The position numbers and the translations under genes were made by a program. The notes beneath the pieces were generated by a model that searched no databases, was not told the DNA's origin, and saw only the letters and a program-made list of their open reading frames with translations. Of a DNA stretch of 64,000 bases, positions 32,517-43,192 are shown piece by piece. The number at the start of each line of letters is the position of its first letter. The stretch's first letter is position 1. The stretch lies in assembly GCA_019693395.1 (NCBI GenBank), contig JAAMXP010000213.1, positions 1-64,000 of the forward strand, read 5' to 3'. The stretch comes from Ettlia oleoabundans. Lineage: Eukaryota > Chlorophyta > Chlorophyceae > Chlamydomonadales.

Positions 32517-34777
32517 ATGGCCCCGTCGACCTCTGCTCTGCCGCCAACCGCCACCGCTGCCGCCGCAGCCACTGCTGCCGCCATGGCGTCGCAGCACCAG
32601 CAGCAATCAGCAACACCCAGCGCGGCAGGTCTGTCCAAGATCTGGGAAAGCTCCAGGTGGGGTATTGGTATGGAAGCTTTGTCGCTGGCAGTCTTAAGCT
32701 ACAAGCCCATGTGCCGGTAAATGCAAGCCTGTTGACCGTAAGAAAGAGGGTTTGATGCTGCCAGACAGGCTCTCTCACAGAGCTGTCCTGCCTGCTGCTG
32801 CTGTAGCGGAACATCTGTCGCCCAACTATGCGTCAGACCAAGCGCTTGTCACTCTCCACTAGCTTGCACACCACCATTGTTTGCAGAATGTTCATCGCTG
32901 GAGGAGCTGCAGGCGCGGTGGCCCGGACGGCTACCGCTCCACTGGATCGCGTCAAGCTGCTGTTCCAGGTCCAGGCGGTGCCGTCAGCAGGCACCTCTGC
33001 CACCGCCTACACAGGGGTGGGCCAGGCCTTCCGTAAAATCATGGCTGAAGAGGGACTGCGTGCATTCTGGAAGGGCAATGGCCTCAACATCATACGGTGG
33101 GCTTCCTGCTTGGTTGCTGGTTGCCCCTTTGACCGTCTGGCCGGCTGCCATCACCCAATGGACAGCGGCAGCACATAAACCAGTGCATGTTGGTTATCAC
33201 CGCAGCAATGGTGTTATCCTGTGCCGCCTGACCTCGTGATGGGTTGATTTGGGCGTCAGTGACATTGTGCTCCGCGGGTGCGAGTGGCGGCGACGTAGAG
33301 CTGTGCAACACAGTTCGGCTCAGTTCTGCTTTGCCCCCTGCATGATCCTGCCGTGCCACATCGTTACCACCCCTGCCTTCCCGACTTGTCCACCCTGCCA
33401 ACCCTACGCAGTATCTTTCCCTACTCCGCCGCCCAGCTTTCCTCCAACGACCAGTACAAGCGGCTGCTGGCTGACGAGAATGGAGAGCTCAGCGTGCCCA
33501 AACGGCTGCTCAGCGGCGCTTGTGCCGGCATGACCGCTACAGCGCTGACGCACCCGTTGGACACAATGCGGCTGCGCCTTGCGCTGCCCAACCACGGCTA
33601 CCGCGGTGAGTGGGGTGGCTGGCTGGAAACCGAGCGTGCGGGGGTGTGGGAGCGCATAGGACTACCCACTTACAGCCTCCGCCTCCAGTGAACTAGTACT
33701 GGGGAGGCAGCTGGGCCATCCATGACTGCCCCACTTGCCACATCCGACTTGGGATGTTCTGGCAGCCTCCGCTGCTTGCCAGTTGCATTCCTTTTACTGC
33801 AAATTCACTGCCTGCCCCACTTGCCGCAGGCATGGCTGACGGTTTTATCACTGTGGCTCGCACCGAGGGTGTGCTGGCACTGTACAAGGGGCTGGTGCCC
33901 ACGCTGGTTGGCATTGCGCCCTATGCTGCCCTCAACTTTGCCTCATACGATCTGCTCAAGCGACATGTGTATGATACAGGGGACAAGTAAGCGGGAGTAT
34001 GGGGTGGATGCAGCGCTACATGTTCAGCCATTGTCACAACAGGGTGTGGAGCTGCTGGGGGATTGAAAAATTTAGGGTTGCAGTTGTGTTACTGAGTGTT
34101 ACAGCCAGCCGCTGCTGTGTTGCTCGGCCAGAGTGTACCTGGCAGCATGGCGGCGCCTTTGTGCAGCACAACCCATATATCGTAATGCCACTCCTCACCC
34201 TTCACCCTTTCCTTGGATGTCATGGCTGCAGGAAGCAGAACCCAGCAGCTAACCTGGTGATGGGTGGTGCAGCGGGCACCATTGCTGCCACGGTCTGCTA
34301 CCCTCTTGACACCATCCGGCGGCGCATGCAGATGAAGGGGCAGATGTACCGCAACCAGGTGAGGGGGCAGATGTACCGCAACCAGGTGTGCGGGGTTGTT
34401 AGTGGTGTATGTATGGGCTGCAACCTCCAGTAGCCGGCGTGCTGGCTACGGTGGGTCTACAAAACCGCAGCCCCCTCTTGCTTGTCAAGCCCCACTTTGA
34501 CAGCTTGCGGCACTGGGCCAGCAGCCCCCACAGATGGCGTACACCGGCCACCTCAATTTCACTTTTGGCGCATCCTGCTCACCCACTGTCCTGGGATGTC
34601 TTCCTGTTGCAGCTGGATGCCTTTGCCACCATCTGGCGCAACGAGGGGCTGCTTGGGTTCTACCGCGGGTGGGCCGCCAACTCGCTCAAAGTCATTCCTC
34701 AGAACGCTATCCGCTTTGTTTGTTATGAAGCACTCAAGACTGTGGTGGGTGTGAAGCGCGCAAAGACAGACACATAG
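32517..34777 (+). CDS. Mitochondrial carrier family transporter (adenine-nucleotide / Mg-ATP-Pi like)
   Basis: Exons 32517-32656, 32887-33096, 33412-33605, 33830-33986, 34232-34358 and 34613-34777 close to 330 aa. Three tandem carrier repeats are clear, each with the signature: TATAPLDRVKLLFQ (about 65), ALTHPLDTMRLRL (about 170) and VCYPLDTIRRRMQMKGQM (about 265). The second halves are also present: FWKGNGLNIIRIFPYSAAQ, LYKGLVPTLVGIAPYAALN and FYRGWAANSLKVIPQNAIR. There are no EF-hands. IRRRMQM and the RIFPYSAAQ contact region are typical of nucleotide and Mg-ATP/phosphate or CoA carriers. The Ala/Thr/Ser/Gln-rich N-terminus may be a targeting extension. Plastid-envelope TAAC-type transport is an alternative. 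The 5' splice site after 34358 lies in a 27-bp tandem duplication (34337-34388), so a nine-residue longer isoform is possible. Confidence 0.92.
34337..34388 (+). repeat. 27-bp tandem duplication covering an exon end and its 5' splice site
   Basis: 25 identical bases at 34337-34361 recur at 34364-34388, a period of 27 bp. Each copy ends in CAACCAGGTG, so both carry an exon end and a GT donor. Use of the second donor (34386) would insert VRGQMYRNQ in frame. Confidence 0.88.
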
Positions 34778-35265
34778 TCGCTTAGCTGACATATGTAGTG
34801 TAGCATCACGTGATGGCCCACCTGCCTTGTCGCCCCCTCCATGTGTCCCTGTCGCTGTGCTTTCGTATTTTTTTGCCAAGTAGTTGGAATGACCACAGCA
34901 GACCCACTTAATGCCACCAACTGCTCCTTGCTCTTCTTTTATGCCTCAAACAATTGGATGTGTTCCTTCCCTTTCCGGATGTCTCTAGCAGCCTTTGACT
35001 CATAGTTGACGGCTGCTTCCATTGCCAAGGAATTGAGCGAGACATAGTTTGAGGTACATCTATATGAGCTGCGACTCTGCAATTATACATGTCACGGCAG
35101 AGCCTTTGACAAGAAAGGCAGTGTTAAGTCCAAATGCAGTTAGGTCGGTTATGATGTCAATCAATAAGGGAAGCACAAGCCATAAGGAGCCTGCCTTTCG
35201 TGAGCAAGAATGCAACAACACAGTGCTGCTTACAGGCTATGCAGCCTTATGAGCCAGGCGCATAT
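34778..35265. other. Tail-to-tail intergenic region
   Basis: 3' UTRs of the carrier (+) and ARPC1 (-). Minus-strand TGTAA lies at 35230-35234. No coding exon seen. Confidence 0.55.
35230..35234 (-). terminator. TGTAA 3'-end signal of ARPC1
   Basis: Minus-strand TGTAA about 32 nt after the stop at 35266. Confidence 0.5.
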
Positions 35266-36921
35266 CTACTTGCCCCCGGTTGTCAAGAACAACGCAGGAT
35301 CCACATGCCACTCTGCTAGGCAACCTTCCAGGCTGGCAGTCAGAAACGCCAAGCTGCCAGGGGCACTGCTGGGCAGCGGAACAATGCTGACAATGCAGTT
35401 TTGGTGTGGACCTTTGCTTTGCGTGCTGTAACTGTCCTCTATTTCTCCACTGCGCTTGCAATCGGCTGCTGCTGCTGCTGCTGCTGTTGAGGCTGCTCTT
35501 CCGCTTTTTATGGCTGCTGCTGCAGCTGCTTGCTTCTCAAAAAGCTTAATGCGAGCTGAAAGTGAGGCAGACTGAGGCCGGCTTCCTTGGCTGTCGCCTT
35601 GCTCAACGCCTGCAGGCTGAAAAAGCCGAGCAGAGTCAGGCACGACGTTGGCCAGCACTGGCTGCAGCAGAGTCGGGCATATTGTTTGCCAGCATTGGCT
35701 GCAAGGGCGCAATGCATGCATGCAGAAGCTGGCAAGCACATACGGCTCGCAATATCATTCCCCACAGTTGGCCACAGGCCAGGCTGGCTGGTTCTTGCGC
35801 ACCTTGCAAGCTGCCCACATGCAGCCACTGGCCGTCGGGCTGACATGCAAACAGGAGCGGATGGAAGTCAAAGCCGCCTGCCACCAACAAGCTCTCTGTT
35901 AAAAACGCCAGGCATCTCAGTGGCAGGCCAGGCAGCTGCAGGTGCTGCAGGCGGCCCCCTGCTGCAGCATCCATACTGGCTGGGTCTTGCAAGTTGATGT
36001 CGGACAGCACAGTCAGCTGCGATGCATGGCTGGCAACTGCCAAAGAGGTGCCACTGGGAGAGAAGGCGACCGCCAAGCCCCAGCCACCAGGAAGCGCCAG
36101 TTCAAGCAGGAGGTCCCCAAATTTGCTGCTGCCAAGGGCTGCCGAGTCCACCAGCTCATCCACACCTACATCAGCAGTAACAGGGTTGAGGCCAAGTAGA
36201 CTGCTTGGGAGCAGGCCCAACAACATGCTAGAAGTGAGGGCAGTGCCATGCATGCGGCAAGCAACGGTTGTCACAGTATTATCATAAGCTTAACTCCTTC
36301 CTGCCACCGCCTCGCTGCTGATCTCTTGTCCCACCACCATCCCTCACCTGGAATAACCGCATTGAACAAACGCAGCCGAGAATCTGTCCCTGTTGTCGCC
36401 AGCACTGCCCCTGATGGATGCCAGGCCACTGCCATCACTGCTGATTGATGGGGCTTCTTGATAAGTCTGGGAGCCCACAACTCTTTATCCCCTGCCCAGT
36501 AAACAACATCTGCCACGTTTTCGCTGCCTCCAATTGCAAACTTTCGGCCGCAGGGTGCCCAAGCACAGCTCAGACCTGCCCGCTGCAGCTTTGTCACCAC
36601 CAGTTCCGGCTCCCACCGGCTGCCACCTGCTACTGCCACGCGTGTCCACACGAAGCTGTTGCGATCGTGGCTGCTGCTTACGAGGCGCAGAGGCGGGGCA
36701 CTGCCGTCCTTACTGCTGCTGCCGCTACCACTGCTGCCAGTGGCAGCATAAAACTGCAGCCCACTGATTGTCGCCTCGTGGCCCTCTAGTTCTGCTAACA
36801 TGTCCCATTCCGAACGCTGGAAAATGATGATTTTATTCTCTGGCGTAGCGGTTGCGACAAGGTCCCCGTGAGCTGCCGCCGCAGAACAAGGATGACCGAG
36901 CCGGTGGACAGATGTGGCCAT
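35266..36921 (-). CDS. ARPC1: ARPC1, WD40 subunit of the Arp2/3 complex
   Basis: Exons 36348-36921, 35803-36165 and 35266-35609 close to 426 aa. The WD40 propeller shows ENKIIIFQRSEWDMLAELEG then HEATISGLQF, LVSSSHDRNSFVWTRV, LSCAWAPCGRKFAIGGSENV, VVYWAGDKELWAPRLIKKPH, VAWHPSGAVLATTGTDSRLR, GGWGLAVAFSPSGTSLAVAS and SLEGCLAEWHVDP. The RNSFVW, RKFAIG and IKKPHQS stretches and FNAVIPGVDE (made by the 36348/36165 junction) are ARPC1-specific. The third exon carries an Ala-rich insert after LSARIKLFEKQ (RIKLFEKQ itself resembles the conserved insert helix of ARPC1). Arp2/3 nucleates branched actin. The acceptor GATGTAG at 36166 was chosen because the nearer AGs break frame. Other WD40 proteins are less likely given the match across the whole length. 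Confidence 0.9.
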
Positions 36922-37216
36922 GATCGCCCTCTTATACGCATACACGCTGGAACAAGACGAAGAGGCACAAAACAAAAACAAAATTGTACGTTTGTTTGTA
37001 AACACAGTGCCGTGACGGGCGCCTTGGAGCTAGTACACAATCATCAGCAATAATGGCACCCCCCTGGTCCTTCAACCAGAGGTTGACAACTTCCTGAGAG
37101 CGAGTTGCACTCAGCAGTACACCACCTGGGCAGTACACATCCTCTTCTCTCTCATTCTAAGCCCTGGTGCCGGTTGTGGGGGTTGCAGCCGTAGGTCCAA
37201 TCACTGAGTGGGAGTC
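36922..37216. promoter_or_regulatory. Shared divergent promoter (ARPC1 / SMPD4)
   Basis: 295 bp between opposed start codons, with an A-rich stretch near 36965-36990. Confidence 0.5.
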
Positions 37217-40200
37217 ATGTCCTCTTGGGACTACTCCACGCCTGCAGGCCTCGTGTCAATTCTCGACAACCCAAAATGGCCTGTCTCCAAAACTTGTCAA
37301 GCAGTCGAGGATTGCATAATCGCAAATAAGTGCGTTGTTTTTGATTTCGTGCTTCAAGTTTCATTGCGCGCCATCTGTTGCGGCCTCTGCCGTTCTGATG
37401 TGCCGGTAGAGAGCCTTTGAATTGTGTTATGTAGTTGTTGAAACAGACTGCTGCATGTGGCCCCACAGCCGGTTGCCACACCCGCCATCACCCACCTCGC
37501 CTTCGGTGTTGCCGCCTTCCCTCTGCCTGTCACCTGCAGCGACAACCTGCGCGGCTTCTTTGAGCAGTGCTTTCCCACCCTGCTCAAGCGCCTCTTTGGC
37601 TACGATGGCACCAGTTGGCTGAACCTAGTGACACGGGTAATGCCTGCTGCTCTGTCAATAGCCCCTTCCACGGTGTCGCCCTTTAGAGCCAGTGCCATTG
37701 AGCCGAGCGTGACATGCAGATTGACACTTGCATTCATGTCCAGTTTGCACAACCAGCCTAAACTGAAACTGATCCTTCCTTTGCAGAGCCCCAAGGAGGC
37801 AGATGCTAGAGCGCTCCTCAAGCTGTTGTCCCCAACAGGGGTGCTGTTCACTGCTATGTACAATGCTGACGCGGACGGCTCCACGCAGTTCTTCTTCCCA
37901 AAGGAGCGCCTGCCCACGCATACACAGGTGCGTGTATGGTTCATGGGCACGCTCATAGCCAAGCAGCTGTCAGGCAGGCTGCAGCGGCTGCAGCTGGCAG
38001 GTCAAGGTGGGAGTGATGCCATAGGGTGGGGCAAATTGGGGCAACTGGACTGCTCACTGTATAATCCTCCAACAGTTGACTAGCGTTGCTGCTGCCCTAC
38101 AAAGTCTCGCAGGTCAGATCATCCCGCTCTGTACCTTGCACTCAGGCGCTGCGCTGCTGCCTACTCTCATGCAGATGCTGCTGGCATCCCCCGCTGGGCG
38201 GGCTGAGCTGGAGCGCTGGCCACAGTATAGCCGGGGCGCTATTGTGTCGGATGCCTCGGGGCGTTGCCACGTCAAACTGGGTGTTTTCCAGTTCTTCCTC
38301 TGCTGGTTTGCTTTTTATGTGATCAAGGGTGACGGCAGCGGCATGGATGCCCAGGTCATGCGACCTCAGTCAGCGGGGCTCACCAACTCTGTGCGCAAGG
38401 TGGGGTCGGAGCACATCAGTTCACAGCGTGAGATGCGGATGCACTCGGAGGGTCATGGGTTGCCTTTTTTCCAGTGAGCCTGCCCAAGTAGCTGCCCTGA
38501 CTCGTTTCTTGCCCTTTGGTGTTAAACTGAGTCTGTTGTGAGTCCCTTTCTGCCTGCTTGACCCCCGGGCTGACTCTTCGTGTGTGCAGGCTGCTGACCT
38601 GATCCACCTCACTCGCGGTGGGCGGGACAGTGAGGTGTTGCGGCACCCCTACTTGGCCACTTTGCGCCAGTTTCTGCTGGACCTCCTGCCCCGTCCCTCA
38701 ACTGCAGGCCAGCTGACCGCAGCAGCCACGCCCACCAAAGGTGCGCACAATTCTCCTTGTCCGGCATGTATCACCGGTTGTTGCGGCTGTTTTGAAACCT
38801 GCTCTGTGTGGCACATTTGCATGATCGTCATCATCAGCGCCCCCATTTTGTCATTTGCCAGTCTGTGCCGCACTCCCTGCTAGCCACTCCCCTCTGCACC
38901 TGCCACATTCCCGCTTTTTTGCTGTCCGCAGTGGGCAGCAGCCCCTACTACCGCAACCCCACCGGCGGTGCCAAGCGCCAGCCTGAGGGTGCCACCCGGG
39001 GCGCCACTTTCTACAGCGTTGTCCTCGAGTTCTGGGTGACAGATGGCGACGAGCCGGTGCCGCTGGCAGCCACAGGTGGTGGCGCAGGCTCGCTGCCGGC
39101 GCAGCCCACGGCGGGAGCCTCCCTATGGTGAGAACGGGGGTGGGGGGGGGTGGGGGGGGGTGTCTCTGCTTGTTTGAGAGGGCTCTGAGGGCTGGCAAAT
39201 TGTGCACTGTGCCAGGACACGTCTCCGATTTCCAAAGTAGTGCCAAGGCATCATGTCTAACTTTGTTAAGGTTGCCTCATCCTAGCCAGCTTCTGCAGCG
39301 CCGGGCGTTTTTGTACGAATTATCTGCAATGCTGAGCCTCCATGTCCCTACTCATACACATCGCAGCACTGACAAGTACCGTTGCTACCCTCCTTGCTGG
39401 CCCTCAGGGGCACCACTTATGAGCCTCCCTCTGAGGATTTGCTGGAGGCGCTGACAGAGCTCATCAAGTATGTGACTGTGACAGATGGCGGCAAGAAGCA
39501 GGCGGCACAGGGCACCACGCCCTGGCTGCCCATGGCACAGGTGCACACACTGCTGCCCCCCGCACTGGCAGCACAGCGTGCAGCCAGCGGCGCGCTGGGC
39601 GGCAGTGGGGTTGCATCAATGGCGGCGGTGCCTGTCATCATGGCGGGACCATCACGCTTGGGAGCGGCGGCACAGCCGGCAGCGCAGGCATTTGCTCGTC
39701 GCATGTACCGCTTCTTCCGCCGCGCCATCACGCTATGGCCAGAGCAGCGCAGCATCAAACCGCTGCTGCGCTGCCTCCTTGCCTACCTTGCACCCTGGCG
39801 CACCTCTGGAGCAGCACCCACGCTGCTGCCGGGCGCAGCGGCAGCTGCACCGGGGCACAGCCACCTGGCTTCACACCTGACAGCTCAAGTCACCGACCTC
39901 GTGCATCGCGTACACTGGGCCGACGGCGGCAGGGGCGACAATGGCAGCGGGTGAGGACAGCAGAGCTGTTGCCATGCTAGTCAGGCAGAGACATCCCTGT
40001 GGCTCCACTGCTGTACCTGTATGATGCCTGCCACTGCCGCTACTGCCCTTCCTATGTCCACTAACAAAATGCCATTGGTTCTGCCAGCGCTCAATGTTGC
40101 CAACCAATGCTGTGTGCAGGTATGGGCCGCAGTGGGAAGCTCACGTTCTGTCCAACCTTCCCTTCTACCTCATGCTGCTGCCGCTCTTCCTGGAAACCAG

Positions 40201-42605
40201 CGTGCCCCGGGTGGAGGTGCGCTGCAACAGAAACACTCTCAATCTCCATGCGTCTCGCTGCGGACTTGCAATGCCAGTGCACAGTGGGGACGCTCTGAAT
40301 GGGGCGCATGACGCCAGCGCTTTGCCCTGCTGGCCCCGCTGCAATTGCACTGCGTCAAGTTTGTTTATTCCTATGTCGTGTATGTGACTTAGCCTGGTTG
40401 CTGCCCTTCCAATCTCCCCCAGTGCCAGTGCAGGACTATTTTTTTCTTTCGCCTGCATTGCCCTTTCACTTTCCCCTTGTCGCTGTTCTTCCCGTAACCC
40501 GCAGGTGCGCGGCGAGTCTGCTGCCCAGGACCTGGTGACCGTGTTTGGGGTGCTGGAGGGTGCACCAGAGCTGCGGAATGTGCTGCAGCAGGTGGAGCGG
40601 GATCTGAACAAGTATGCGGGTGAGCATACGTCTCTGCATTTGTTCCCATCTGCAACTTTGTGGTAAGCGTATGAGGGTGGTAGAGCGGAGATGCGCAGCC
40701 CTTGGCTGGCATTTGGGGCCACACGTCCTGCAGATGCCCTGCTGCTGTGCTGATGGTGGGAGAATCCCACAGTGCGGAAGGCATGGGCTATCAGGATGGT
40801 TGGGGATGTTGAAACGTCGGCTGCTCAACCCCCACATCCCTATCTCTTCCACATCCTGCGTTGCCGGAGCCAACACCACTGTGCCCCTGGCATGCCTGCT
40901 ACCCTTCTGTTGGCCTGGGTGACAGCCCAACACTCACCCCACCCCATGCAACACCTCCTCTCCCACCTTGGCAGCCTCTCAGCCGCGTCGTGCGGACGGA
41001 GCCTATGGCGAGCTGCTGCCATGGCTGCTGGAGCAGAGCCAGGACTGGGAGATTGCAGCCACAGCCAACTACGCTGGCGAAACTCCGTTGGTGCGGGTGA
41101 GTGACGCATCAACCGGCACCAACCCGACACTTACCTCGAGAGTCACCAGCGCCCAACATGGTCTGGTGCCTCTGATTGTAGCGCTGCCAGGTGGAGCCGA
41201 CTGCTCGCCTAGCTAGCACATACTCCCTGCAGATTGCTTCCTCATGCACTCTCCCCTTCCGTGCCATCACCAGCGAGTGCACACATGTCGACCGACCCAT
41301 TTCTCTGCCCTGCTCTCCCGCCTGCCCTTCCGCACAGAACACCGTCTCCACCTTCGCCCTCTTCTCCACTGCCGAGGGGGGCGCTGCGTACGTGGCAAGG
41401 GACCTGCTCGAACTTTCCTCTCACATTTTCAAGCCAGACGTGCAGCGCCGCCTCTGCCGCTGCCTGGAGTCCAGCCTGCCGCTGCGTGCGCTGCCGGCTG
41501 CTGCAGCCGAGGCGGGCTGTGCGATGGAAGCAGCGGTGTATGACGAGGCGGTGCCGGTCAGTTGCATGATTTGTTTTTCGCATTCATTGGGATTCTTGTG
41601 TTGTGCTTGAGCCGTGCTTGTGTGTGCAAGTGTGGAAGGAGTGATGGTGGGCTGTTCATCCGCCGCCTTTTTGGCTGGGCCTTACCAACACAAGACTATC
41701 CTGCAGGTGTCCGCTTCCGACGCACTTTTCCCCTTGCCTCATCGTCTTGCTGGCCTGTTCTGCCCTTGCTGCTTGCAGCGTCTGCCCAAGAGCAGCTGGC
41801 GGGACGTGCAGTTCAGGGGTGACCCCATGCTGCGCCCCATCTCCTCCTATGAGATTGGCCTGCTGGTGCGGCTGCTGGTGGCGCTCAGCGGGAGGCTCAA
41901 TGCCACTCTGGGGCTAAACAGCTGGCAGCAGCGGCAACCAGGGGCAGCGGGGGTGGAGGGAGTGGAGGAGCCACCTGAGAATAGGCTACAGGTGGGGCAT
42001 CTGTTTAGCATCACTGTCTGCATTTGCTTTGCTCCGCTCTCGTTCATTTACCTTGATGAAGCAAAGCCCACCACAGCACCCATTAGGCTGAAAGGATGCT
42101 GTGGTGGGCTTTGGCATTGGTAGTCACTTGCGTCCGACAAGGGGCAACAAGCTCCTGACTGGTTCTCAATGTGCACCCACCTGGCCCTGCCCCCTGCACG
42201 ATAGCTATCCACTCCTTGCCGCTGGAATGACACTGCGATCTGCTGCACACCACCTTGCCCCACTTGCCTGTCTTGCACTGAGCTGTTCACATCATCCTTT
42301 CCCGCACCAGCACTTGCCATGCAAACTCCCCTCCCTTCACCACACTTCACTTGCAGGAGCTGCTGGCTCGGCTGCGGCGCCGCGGCTGGCGCATCAACCT
42401 TCGCCCGCTGGCAGATTTGCGAAACCTCGCGTGGATACCTATTCTGGTGTTCCTCTGTATCCACATGCTGCGTTTCATGGTGTGGCTGGTAACTGCGGTG
42501 GTCACCGGCGCTGGGGAGGCGGCGGCTGGCGCTTATGGGCAGCAGCAGCAGCAGCAACAGCAACGAAATTACCAGCATCAAAGGCAGCAGCACCACCACC
42601 GCTAG
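37217..42605 (+). CDS. SMPD4: SMPD4-like neutral sphingomyelinase
   Basis: Thirteen exons: 37217-37329, 37447-37636, 37787-37927, 38076-38399, 38590-38740, 38932-39127, 39408-39950, 40120-40216, 40505-40619, 40975-41096, 41338-41556, 41779-41991, 42357-42605. They close to 890 aa. Family marks include an N-terminal WPVSKTCQAVEDCII, FFEQCFPTLLKRLFG, LLSPTGVLFTAMYN, LGVFQFFLCWFAFYVI, RFFRRAITLWPEQRSIKPLL near the middle and, most telling, FRGDPMLRPISSYEIGLLVR (about 770), which matches the GDPELQPIRSYE region of human SMPD4. A single C-terminal membrane helix (WIPILVFLCIHMLRFMVWLV) precedes a poly-Gln/His tail. SMPD4 is a membrane protein of the ER and nuclear envelope that hydrolyses sphingomyelin in animals; the substrate in an alga is unknown. 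Intron 6 starts with a quadruplex-like G run. Confidence 0.9.
39136..39160 (+). repeat. G5-T-G9-T-G9 run just after a 5' splice site
   Basis: Long G tracts separated by single T, starting eight nt after the donor at 39128 on the SMPD4 coding strand. This is strong quadruplex-forming sequence. Confidence 0.85.
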
Positions 42606-43192
42606 CACCTGGCGTGGGAGCGGCAACTACCACATCTGTTACTATGAGCGGAACTGCAACGTTGAATGCGTTTCATGCTCGGCTGGTGTATTGTGAAATA
42701 TGCTGGTGCTGATGCTGCTTGTTTTGCGTGTAACAAGCAATGAACTAAGCGTTGCCTCGTATCAGCTTGGGAGCGGATCCTGCAGGCGGCAAGGTGGCCT
42801 GCATCTGCTGTTGCAGCTTAGCGCAAAAATTGTGTGGGCCTGCCCGCTATGCAACATGGCTGTTCAACCCCTGGTCCCACGCGCTGCACTCTTGCAACAA
42901 TGCAGGGTATCTGGTTATGCGAAGGGCACAGCAGTAGCACACAGAGTTTCAAGCAGTGCTTATGAACCTGCAAAGTCTTGAATGGCTTGCGCCACCTGCT
43001 ATGCGCGCTGGGTGCATTGAATATCAATCCAACCACAAACCCGCCCCTCGGGATCCCCGCGCAGGGCTATTCGCGCTGGTGAGTGTTCCTTGCGCACCAC
43101 CCACCCTCCAGAGCGGCCTGCACTGGGCGGTGTTACTCGTCGATCCTTTCGAAGCTGACAATGTGCGCTTGAGTGCAACCAGGCGAGGAGCT
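42606..43192. other. Intergenic between SMPD4 and SBNO/FGT1
   Basis: 3' UTR of SMPD4, with TGTAA at 42729-42733, then the promoter of the SBNO/FGT1 gene. The frame of the SBNO first exon stays open upstream to about 42956, but the conserved-looking part starts at the ATG at 43193. Confidence 0.55.
42729..42733 (+). terminator. TGTAA 3'-end signal of SMPD4
   Basis: TGTAA about 124 nt after the stop codon. Confidence 0.55.

Noticed and set aside
38400..38589. Extra SMPD4 exon between 38399 and 38590
   Set aside because: The segment stays open on the plus strand to 38477, but the flanking exons already join in phase 0 and the extension has no family support.
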